Source of the DNA: Candidatus Sysuiplasma superficiale
GTDB taxonomy: Archaea; Thermoplasmatota; Thermoplasmata; Sysuiplasmatales; Sysuiplasmataceae
Assembly (NCBI GenBank): GCA_019720975.1
Contig: JAGVSJ010000016.1
Coordinates: 1-34,494, forward strand
Direction of reading: 5' to 3'
DNA length: 34,494 nucleotides
A program made the position numbers and the translations under genes. A model generated the notes under the pieces. The model was not told the origin of the DNA. It searched no databases and saw nothing but the letters and a program-made list of their open reading frames with translations. Each line of letters opens with the position of its first letter. Position 1 is the first letter of the stretch. This document shows positions 21,802 through 29,230 of the stretch, one piece after another.

Positions 21802-24800
21802 ATGCCATTCAACAGCAGCGCCAGGATGGGTCCGAGTGAGCAAATGCCGGGTGAAGATTTGAGTTTCAAACAGCTGGAGGACAGGTCAGTTGCAGGACGG
21901 GGCAGAGAACTGTCAGACAGCACCGGAACAGGCGTTTACGGGAGGATAGTAGGCCTTGGCGTTGAGGCTCTGTCCGAGTCAGTGAACTGGAAATCGATGC
22001 TCGCCTCATTCAGCAGAAGTGTGACGAAATGGAGACCTGACATATGCATTGCGTTTGTTGTGATGGGAAAGGACATGAAATTCAAGTGGTCTACACATGC
22101 GGAACTGCTCGCAGGTGGAGACATCCCTTATGAGGATCTCCTTCCGCTGAAGGCGGAATTTCTGGGAGACAGAACAGCAGTTTCTGCCGACTCGGGCATA
22201 AAACTGATTGCCGAAATATCCGCAATGACGGGCATCAGCGAATTTGTCCTTTTCAGGGGCGGTGAAAGCGTTTCCCGGTCCCTCTACATGTATGTCGGCT
22301 GCAGCAGGAATCTGTCAGAAGAGGAAGAGAGCGCATTTTCACTGGTGAACATAGTTTTTGGCCACCTGCTTGGACATGAAATCTCCGCCACTCAACAGGC
22401 AGCACGTTCCATGAGACTGGCAGCAGTCGTCGAGGCGCTGGCAAACATACATGACGGCACTGTCAAGGGGGGCAGCCTCAACAGGATCGCTGACCTGATT
22501 CAGAAGTGGCTGGCGGTTGATTACGTCGCCATTACAGTGGAGGAGGAGACAGGAACAAATCTGGAACTGGCGGGAATGAGCGAAACGCTCACATCGCTTT
22601 ATGACACGCCGCAGAGTCTGAAGCTCGGCGGCAGCCATCTCTTCGCCGGCTACGGCCTTGAAGCGGTGACTGTCAGCGATTTCGGAAAATCTGGGTACAG
22701 GCCGCTTGCTTCCGGTTCAAAATGGGCTGCGTTAATACCTGTCGATACAGGAGCAAGCAGAAGGATGATGATGATACTCGAAAGCGAGAGCCAGAGCCCG
22801 TTTGACGAGGCGGAGATGAAGGAAATTTCCCTGATTTCAAGAGCTATCGGGACGAAGATCGCACTCGGCCTATCAATAGCAGAAAGGGAGAAAAGGATGA
22901 AACTGCGCGATCTCCTGCTGGAGGAGCTTCTCCTTCTTCAGCGGGAGGGCGATCCGGTGAAGATAGCGGAGGAGATACTGAACTTCATAGACACGGTGAT
23001 ACACGCGAACATATCTGTCTTCTACATACTGGATCAGAGCAGATCGATGCTCATCCCGATTCAGTCGCATGGCATATTTTCTGAGGAGATGCTCTCCTAT
23101 TCCGTCAGGATAGGGGAAGGCATAGTCGGAAGGGCGATTTCCAGGGACAAGCCGGAACTCATCCACGATGCCCATACCGATGCCAGGTCTGTCAACATAC
23201 CTGGAACACCCAACGAGCCTGAATCAATCCTCTCAATACCGATCAGAACGATAAAGGAGGATATCGGAGTCATAGCGCTTCACCGCATCGGAAGGAGGAC
23301 GTTCTCCGGTGACGAAATGGAGATGGCCGAAGTCATTGCGAAGCAGTTCTCGGCAGTCATAGAAAGGACGAACTCGTTCTCGGAGCTGAAGAAGACACTG
23401 GCGGATCTGGAAAGTGAAAAGCATCTCAGGGTGATGCTTGCGGAATACATCAGATCCGCTGCGGACGAACGCAGCATTGCAAAGCTGGCTGATTCGGCAC
23501 TTGAGCTTTCCAGGGAAATATGCATGTGCGGCAACGGTATGCTTCTGCTGCGGGTTCGGGGAGAGCAGAAACTGCACTTCCTGGCAGGGGACAGACACCT
23601 GAGGGAAGCATGCGCCCCCGGAGTCTCATCTGCAGGGTTCGACAGCGCGCTCAAAAACACGGCAAGGCTTGCGACAAGGACACATATAATCGAGAATGCG
23701 GTTGACATTGACTCGATGGAGGAGATCCTGGGCCTTTCCGGGGAAGGCGCCGGGCATCCGCCCCCGGTCTACAATATGCTGATACATGAATCTGAAGAAT
23801 ACAGGGGACACAGCGTTGTACTTGTTGGCTTCGACTTCAGAACAGAGCTGAGGAAGGAGCTGTTCAGGAATGCAGTGACGCAGGAGCTACTTGATTTTCT
23901 CACAATAAGGATGACTGCAGTAGGCAGGGCAGACGAAACAGAGCGCAGACTCGGCCATCTGCAGAAGATGTCGGACTTCAAGGACTCGGTCAACAGGGAG
24001 TACGATACCCCCGCAATCTACATGACAGTGGCATCGGCAATGACGGAAAAGACAGGTGCAGCATTTGCAGCTGTGTATTCCATAGATTACGAAAGGGGTA
24101 TCCTTGCCCAGATAGCATCATCGCAGTCCTCCTACCAGCCCCCGAAGGAGATACTCATGAAGACCGTTCCCGGCCTTGCCGAAAAGCTGAACGGTATTTC
24201 CGGGACCGGAGTTATCGATGTCAATGGCGATGAATCGGCATTCCACGATCTCTTCAGCAATAAGATCGCAGTCTCAAGGCTGAAGTCTGTTGAAACGCCG
24301 GACGCGGTGATACTCACCGGATTCAGGGACATTGAGGAACTCAACAGAAACATTGCATTCATCTCGGAGGCTTCAGAATACCTGGAAGGAAGGATAAGGC
24401 AGCTAGAAACAGTCTACAGGGAGAGACAGAATGCCGGGCTGACTGGCATCATAGACGATGTGGGAAGAAAGATAGCCTCTGAAAGAAACCTCACAAGGAT
24501 GCTCGATTCACTTGCATCTGCTGCGGGGCACATAATCGGCTGTGAATACTCCCTCACCGGCGTTGTATCATCCTCATATATCGAATGGAACGGTTTCTTC
24601 GAGACAAGGATTCCGGAAACGATAGACAGGCTCGCGATAAAGACGGCTGAAAGCGGTGAAACAATAATAGTGAATAACTTCACCAGCTCGCAGATTGACA
24701 GCGATCCAAATCTTTCCCAGACAGTACGCGACATGCTCATATTTCCGGTATTCAAGAAAACTGAGGGAGGCATACCCATACTTGTACTCCTGCTGAACAA

Positions 24801-25893
24801 GTTTGAAGGGAGGGGGTTCACGGAGAAGGACATATGGATACTTGACAAGCTCTCAGCGAACATAGTGAGTTCTGTCAGGAACATGGAAATGCTGAGGAAG
24901 GAATCGCAGCTGAAACGGAATGCCGAATCTGTGAGGAACGAACTGCTTGAAATACTCAACGAAATGGAATTTCCGATCATCAAGGTTGATGCGTCGGGCA
25001 ATATAGAGTTCGCAAACAGTCAGGCGGAAAAGCTCCTGCTTCCTGACAGTGATTCCGAGGAGCTGAAGATAATACCCATGCTTGATGAAAAGGATTCCCT
25101 TCAGGTTGTTGAATTCATTGACAACCTGAAGAGAGGTGAGAAATTCGATTCCACCTATACATTCGTGACACCATCCGGAACAAGAAGATTCTCGGTCTCG
25201 GGAATACCCATTCATGGAAAGGGAAAGAGGAAGGGAACGATACTGATGTTGAAACAGGAACAGGCGCAGGTCGCGATGAGGGAAGGGGGCACGGCGGAAA
25301 CGGAGGAACAGCAGTCAACGAGACATGCGGAGATTGAAGGCATACGCTATTCGCTCAGGAGGGGTTACATATATCTCGTCGGCGAGCAGAGGCCTGATGT
25401 TGCGTACCTTGCACTCTCGGATCTTTCAAAGGCAGGCTTCGATATACTTGCAATAACAAGGCAGCATCCGACAAAACTGCGTGAGAAGTATTCACTCAAC
25501 GGTGCCGAGATAAGGTGGCTGACCCAGGTTGTTGGAAGCAACAACCTGGATCCGTCAAAGCTTTCGATGATCACAGGCGCAGTGCTCAGCTTCATAGACA
25601 GGCATGACAATTCGGCAGTCTTCCTCGACGGTCTCGAATACCTTCTCTCCAACAACAGCATTGTGAGGGTCATAGGCATGATTGAGAACATAATGCAGAA
25701 GGCCGTTGACAGGGGGGCCGTGGTCATAGTTTCTGCAGACAGGCTCACATTCGAACAGAAGGATCTCGCAATAATTGAGAAGCTGTTCGAACAGCTCGAT
25801 GCAGGCGATATGAAGAGGCGCTACCTCAATGCGGATATAGAAAGATTCGGCAGAGACTCGGAGGACAGGGCAGACAGCGATGCAAACCGTTAA
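21802..25893 (+). CDS. Multi-GAF / PAS / DUF835 signal-sensing protein
   Basis: A 1363-residue soluble protein built from about six consecutive GAF-like modules (roughly residues 40-190, 205-360, 365-525, 545-710, 725-870, 875-1030), a PAS domain (about 1043-1148: EFPIIKVDASGNIEFANSQA) and a C-terminal DUF835 domain (about 1180-1335: YSLRRGYIYLVGEQRPDVAY, ADRLTFEQKDLAIIEKLFEQ). The third GAF is the most canonical (GEGIVGRAISRDKPELIHDA, then ILSIPIRTIKEDIGVIALHR). There is no histidine kinase, response regulator, HTH, cyclase or membrane helix, so the output must run through DUF835 or partner proteins. DUF835 is largely archaeal and of unknown biochemical role. The gene is monocistronic and followed by a hairpin. 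Confidence 0.88.
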   Translation: MPFNSSARMGPSEQMPGEDLSFKQLEDRSVAGRGRELSDSTGTGVYGRIVGLGVEALSESVNWKSMLASFSRSVTKWRPDICIAFVVMGKDMKFKWSTHAELLAGGDIPYEDLLPLKAEFLGDRTAVSADSGIKLIAEISAMTGISEFVLFRGGESVSRSLYMYVGCSRNLSEEEESAFSLVNIVFGHLLGHEISATQQAARSMRLAAVVEALANIHDGTVKGGSLNRIADLIQKWLAVDYVAITVEEETGTNLELAGMSETLTSLYDTPQSLKLGGSHLFAGYGLEAVTVSDFGKSGYRPLASGSKWAALIPVDTGASRRMMMILESESQSPFDEAEMKEISLISRAIGTKIALGLSIAEREKRMKLRDLLLEELLLLQREGDPVKIAEEILNFIDTVIHANISVFYILDQSRSMLIPIQSHGIFSEEMLSYSVRIGEGIVGRAISRDKPELIHDAHTDARSVNIPGTPNEPESILSIPIRTIKEDIGVIALHRIGRRTFSGDEMEMAEVIAKQFSAVIERTNSFSELKKTLADLESEKHLRVMLAEYIRSAADERSIAKLADSALELSREICMCGNGMLLLRVRGEQKLHFLAGDRHLREACAPGVSSAGFDSALKNTARLATRTHIIENAVDIDSMEEILGLSGEGAGHPPPVYNMLIHESEEYRGHSVVLVGFDFRTELRKELFRNAVTQELLDFLTIRMTAVGRADETERRLGHLQKMSDFKDSVNREYDTPAIYMTVASAMTEKTGAAFAAVYSIDYERGILAQIASSQSSYQPPKEILMKTVPGLAEKLNGISGTGVIDVNGDESAFHDLFSNKIAVSRLKSVETPDAVILTGFRDIEELNRNIAFISEASEYLEGRIRQLETVYRERQNAGLTGIIDDVGRKIASERNLTRMLDSLASAAGHIIGCEYSLTGVVSSSYIEWNGFFETRIPETIDRLAIKTAESGETIIVNNFTSSQIDSDPNLSQTVRDMLIFPVFKKTEGGIPILVLLLNKFEGRGFTEKDIWILDKLSANIVSSVRNMEMLRKESQLKRNAESVRNELLEILNEMEFPIIKVDASGNIEFANSQAEKLLLPDSDSEELKIIPMLDEKDSLQVVEFIDNLKRGEKFDSTYTFVTPSGTRRFSVSGIPIHGKGKRKGTILMLKQEQAQVAMREGGTAETEEQQSTRHAEIEGIRYSLRRGYIYLVGEQRPDVAYLALSDLSKAGFDILAITRQHPTKLREKYSLNGAEIRWLTQVVGSNNLDPSKLSMITGAVLSFIDRHDNSAVFLDGLEYLLSNNSIVRVIGMIENIMQKAVDRGAVVIVSADRLTFEQKDLAIIEKLFEQLDAGDMKRRYLNADIERFGRDSEDRADSDANR

Positions 25894-25915
25894 AAACAGT
25901 TTGCGTTTACTGTTT
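25894..25915 (+). terminator. Hairpin after the sensor gene
   Basis: AAACAGT (25894-25900) and ACTGTTT (25909-25915) form a 7-bp stem directly after the TAA stop, ending in TTT. A terminator role is inferred from position. Confidence 0.4.
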
Positions 25916-25988
25916 CCTGCTCCAGTTCACGGGCACATTGTGCATCAAAGTGGATTGAAGTGTGATTTCGGGGAATCGGTGTTCTATT

Positions 25989-26231
25989 ATGACAGAGGCG
26001 CAGATGGTGGAAGTCAGGTGCGAGACATGTGGAATCTATATCAGCCTCGACAGCTCGACTGTCAAACTGAAGAATGCCCTTCACAAGCCTACCGAGTGCC
26101 CGTCCTGCAGGAACTCCAGGGTGGCAAGGGAGATCGAGCTGACTGAGATGCTGTTCAGGGGTGAGGAGGAGGAAACTCAGATTCTGCCGATCAGGGAAGC
26201 ACGGAAGCAGCACGTTCAGGCATTATTCTGA
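25989..26231 (+). CDS. Small zinc-ribbon protein, unknown function
   Basis: An 80-residue protein with two CxxC knuckles, VRCETCGIYISLD near the N-terminus and TECPSCRNSRVA about 25 residues later, forming a classical zinc ribbon. An acidic stretch follows (FRGEEEETQIL), then a basic end (REARKQHVQALF). Small zinc ribbons of this form occur among archaeal transcription and translation accessory factors, but no specific family is recognised. I start at ATG 25989; the frame extends to a GTG at 25962 without added conserved residues. Its last 16 bases overlap the end of the convergent membrane-protein gene. Confidence 0.7.
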   Translation: MTEAQMVEVRCETCGIYISLDSSTVKLKNALHKPTECPSCRNSRVAREIELTEMLFRGEEEETQILPIREARKQHVQALF

Positions 26232-26650
26232 ACAGTCCTCAATCTTATCTTCCTGCTTTCAAGATAGAAAACAGCGGCAGGAATTATTCTTGAGAGTGCC
26301 AGCACGGAAAGGACAAGGGCCACAGGATACATGCTGACAGACAGCGTATACGACGCGAGCGGAACAATGGTGAACTTCCTGTTGAAGGAAACGAGGAAGT
26401 ATGCGGAGAGCACTGCAATCGAGAGCGATTTCAGGAGTAGCCCCGCAAACCTTTCATCGCCGAGAAGCTGTGCAGTGAAATTCAAAGGCAGGAACATCAG
26501 GCCGAAGAACACAGTTGTGTATGCCAGTCCGGCAGCCGAATTGAGCAGGATTTCGGGATATCTCTGCGCGAGAGCGATGTAAAGCTCCGGAAGGAAGAGA
26601 AGGAAGACAACTGATTCCACAAGTGAACCGATCGCCCTCGCATAATGCAT
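26216..26650 (-). CDS. Small integral membrane protein, unknown
   Basis: 144 residues from ATG 26650, with about four hydrophobic helices (SVVFLLFLPELYIALA, GLAYTTVFFGLMFLPLNF, LSIAVLSAYFLVSF and SMYPVALVLSVLALSRIIPA) and a basic C-terminus. No family is recognised. The frame is open further upstream to a TGA at 26705-26707, which is the stop of the preceding gene in the same frame. The 18 codons between (including GWNYRAGRRSGFAPMHYAR) look coding, so the true start may be a non-AUG codon (CTG 26704), or the two ORFs may once have been one. Confidence 0.65.
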   Translation of the reverse strand: MHYARAIGSLVESVVFLLFLPELYIALAQRYPEILLNSAAGLAYTTVFFGLMFLPLNFTAQLLGDERFAGLLLKSLSIAVLSAYFLVSFNRKFTIVPLASYTLSVSMYPVALVLSVLALSRIIPAAVFYLESRKIRLRTVQNNA

Positions 26651-26704
26651 CGGTGCAAACCCGCTGCGCCTTCCCGCCCTGTAGTTCCACCCTGTTGTCG
26701 CCAG

Positions 26705-27301
26705 TCAATCCGCCTCCTTCGCACTGTAATCCGTCATCCGGGCATGGAAGGGCATATCACCGACCGCTTCATTCTTGGCGAACAGGTACGGTGTTCCGCT
26801 GGCATTGATCAATGCGGAAGAGGACATTGTCTCACTGTGATTCAGGACCACTGAGAAAAAACCGAGTGCATATGATGCAGACACCTTGAATGAAAAAGTG
26901 ATGTTCACGGGAGTGACTGAAGCCTCCCTGAGGAACCATGGAGGCAGACTGCTGTAGTAAACCGGGACCGAGACGTTGTACGATGTTGTTGCGCCGGGTC
27001 GGGCCGTGGCGAGACCTGTTGAATAGAGGAAAAGGACGGTGCTGTTCCCGGTTGTTGTGAAATTCATCGAGTAGTGTATGCTGTCTATGGCATAGTATGC
27101 ATGGTTTTCGACAGTAAAGGAACTGTTGACGTAGAACAGATTGCCTTTCGCCGAGAACTGCGGGGAAGAGGTGAGGCCCACAGCAACTGCATTGCGTGAC
27201 AGCAGAGGGATCGAAGCAGACAGAAGAAAGAGAAGGAAGGCGGCTGAAACAACAGAAATTATGCGGCTGATACTGGCCGAGGTGCGGTGTGCATTATCCA
27301 A
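26705..27301 (-). CDS. Membrane-anchored extracytoplasmic protein, unknown
   Basis: 198 residues: an N-terminal hydrophobic helix (ISVVSAAFLLFLLSASIPLL) acts as signal anchor, followed by a beta-rich domain with many Asn-X-Ser/Thr sites (YVNSSFTVENH, SMNFTTTGNSTVLF, TPVNITFSF), as expected for an S-layer-side glycosylated archaeal protein. There are no catalytic motifs. GGTGAGG lies about 9 bases before ATG 27301 and a TATA-like TTTTATAT is at about 27343-27350. It probably forms an operon with the four-helix membrane protein that follows in the same frame. Function unknown; it could be an assembly or sensing pair at the cell surface. Confidence 0.65.
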   Translation of the reverse strand: MDNAHRTSASISRIISVVSAAFLLFLLSASIPLLSRNAVAVGLTSSPQFSAKGNLFYVNSSFTVENHAYYAIDSIHYSMNFTTTGNSTVLFLYSTGLATARPGATTSYNVSVPVYYSSLPPWFLREASVTPVNITFSFKVSASYALGFFSVVLNHSETMSSSALINASGTPYLFAKNEAVGDMPFHARMTDYSAKEAD

Positions 27302-27528
27302 CTGTCTTCCTCACCCTTGTGCCGATTCCAGCGGCTCCGGTGAGATATAAAACCTGTTTCCCGCATTCCACATCTTGATAGAGTATAGAATGCGAGGCAG
27401 ACGCTCGCGGGAAAGACGCCGGCAGAACACTGTATCTATCCGGATACGCGCCGTATTTAAGCCCGGACTGAAGGCGGCTGAATGTATCAGAATGGATTAA
27501 ATAGAGAATAGATGTATGCGCCTTCTGT

Positions 27529-27975
27529 ATGGTCGGCGCTGAAGGAAAAGAGGTACAGAAGAAGGTAGTTGTAAGGGTAATCGACGAAATAGACAGCCAG
27601 ATAATTTCCCTTTTGAGAGAGAACGGAAGGATGAAGAACGTTGAGATAGCGAGGCATGTGAACCTGACCGAAGGAGGAGTGAGGGCCAGAATCGCCAAAC
27701 TGGTTGCCGACGGAATAATTGAGAAGTTCACAATTGTAACGCGTAACAATCAGATTTCCGGCATTGTTCTGATAAAGACACAGCTCGATCAGACAAGAAA
27801 TGTAATCAAGAGGCTCAGGGAGATAGCTTCGTCCGTTTTTGAGACAAGCGGCGGCTACGACGTCGCTGCAGAGATGAGCGCGGATAATGTGGAGCTTCTC
27901 AACAGGAAGGTTGACGAAATAAGATCCTACCCCGGCGTTCTGGAAACAATGACGCTCATCAAACTCAGTTCATGA
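27529..27975 (+). CDS. Lrp/AsnC-family transcriptional regulator
   Basis: 148 residues. The N-terminal winged HTH is clear (VIDEIDSQIISLLRENGRMK, then NVEIARHVNLTEGGVRARIA) with KLVADGIIEKFTIV as the wing, followed by a RAM-like alpha/beta sensor domain (IVLIKTQLDQ... SGGYDVAAEM... YPGVLETMTLIKL). Such proteins bind amino acids and control amino-acid metabolism. An ATTAAATA box at 27496-27503 precedes ATG 27529 by about 29 bases. Whether it acts on the ilv operon in this window is unknown; the ilv hairpin palindrome is one place to look. Confidence 0.9.
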   Translation: MVGAEGKEVQKKVVVRVIDEIDSQIISLLRENGRMKNVEIARHVNLTEGGVRARIAKLVADGIIEKFTIVTRNNQISGIVLIKTQLDQTRNVIKRLREIASSVFETSGGYDVAAEMSADNVELLNRKVDEIRSYPGVLETMTLIKLSS

Positions 27976-28840
27976 CATGCAACGGCTTCCTGTCAGGCAG
28001 GTCGCAATCCCTGTGTTCATAGGGTGGCAGGGATTTGACGATCTGGTATTCGAAACCGCTGGTTTTCACTCAAAGCAGCTGAGCGGTACATTCTCCGATC
28101 AAAGGACATGTCCCCCCGGGACTGACAGTGTTCTGAAAGGAAAACGCAAACCATCCCAGAAATGGATGCGGATGGATAGGAAATTACCGGCGCAGAAAGG
28201 AACTCATGATGCCGGATGAGCACACAGCAGGACCGGGTGAACCTGCCGCATCACTGGAGTTCAGGGACGCAACGGACAGGCAGCAGAGTAAATTCAATGA
28301 TGAGTCGTAGTACAGCGGCTACTTCAGACACAACGGTTACATGGTCACCATAGCGCACGACCGTTCAGCCATGGTTTCAGATGGTTTGAACTGAAATGCT
28401 GCTCAATGAAATTCATGAACAGTATGCTGGGCAAATACGGCAGGAAGAGCATGGCCGGAACACACTACGGCATGGAGGAGATGATATCCGTTGAATGGCT
28501 CAGATGCAAAAACCTGTTAGCAGCAGAAGCGAGGTGCTTTGAGGGGAGATTCGCCACATTGTCGGGCCAGCCTGCGAAGGATACCATATCATGAGTTTAT
28601 TCGAAGGCCGTTTGATTGATGAATTGAACGCCTGGAAACGAAAACGCTTTCACCGGGGAAATGCTGCAACAGGTTGTATTTCTACCGAATTGCCTTTGCT
28701 ACACAGCAAAGAGGCAAATTGCAGGCAGGGAGATTCAATATCTCCGTCCTCCGGATGTCTGCCTGACCGCCTGCAGCCGTGAATTGCGGCAAAAACGTCT
28801 GATGCGCCCAAACGCGCCCAAGCGTGTAAGTGCAATGAAT
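27976..28840. other. Long intergenic stretch with decayed reading frames
   Basis: No intact gene is supported here. On the plus strand a frame from ATG 28206 is interrupted by TAG (28308-28310) and TGA (28392-28394), yet reads protein-like across the TAG (YSGYFRHNGYMVTIAHDRSA). Another frame at 28406-28594 gives a Met-rich 62-residue product of no recognised family. These look like remnants of one or more lost genes, possibly a transposase. A cluster of hairpins lies at 28688-28765 and is listed separately. Confidence 0.4.
28688..28765. repeat. Cluster of nested inverted repeats (possible structured RNA or element end)
   Basis: There are three stems in 78 bases. AATTGCCTTTGCT pairs with the complement at 28705-28720, with small bulges. 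CAGGCAG (28722-28728) pairs with CTGCCTG (28759-28765). Enclosed directly beside it, GGAGAT (28729-28734) pairs with ATCTCC (28740-28745) across a 5-base loop. The arrangement is that of a folded RNA or of the hairpin end of an IS200/IS605-type or similar element. No motif identifies it. Confidence 0.4.
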
Positions 28841-29230
28841 TCAATCAGAAACGGCACCCCCGCTCCGCGGATTGATTGCTATGCTTGCTATAAAGGTCCC
28901 GAACAGCGCACCCGAAAGCGCAAGCGCCCCGCTGACCAGGAACATCAGCGCGAAGAGGACCGTTGCGGAAATTCCGGCGATTGCAGCCACCTCATTCATC
29001 ACCGCACCGACATATCCGACTGGAAGCGTCAGCAGCATGAATGCGACTGAAATCATGCCGCCGGCGAAAGAGGAGAGGACAGACACCAGGTACCCCTTCC
29101 TTATCAGCAGGGAAGCTGCGAGACCTGCAGCTATGGCGGTGTACCAGATGCCGGTGAGGAGAAGTGCGAATCCCAGTGCAGCAACGATGACAAGCGATAC
29201 AAGAAAGCCGATTCCCTTCCCCATGTTCAT
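28841..29230 (-). CDS. Small multi-pass membrane protein coupled to the acylase
   Basis: A 129-residue hydrophobic protein with about four transmembrane helices (GFLVSLVIVAALGFALLLTG, TAIAAGLAASLLI, FAGGMISVAFMLLTLPVGYV, ALMFLVSGALALSGALFGTF) rich in Gly and Ala. No family is recognised. Its ATG overlaps the TGA of the penicillin-acylase gene (ATGA), so it is translated together with it and may help its membrane placement or export. There is no other gene in the operon downstream. Confidence 0.68.
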   Translation of the reverse strand: MNMGKGIGFLVSLVIVAALGFALLLTGIWYTAIAAGLAASLLIRKGYLVSVLSSFAGGMISVAFMLLTLPVGYVGAVMNEVAAIAGISATVLFALMFLVSGALALSGALFGTFIASIAINPRSGGAVSD

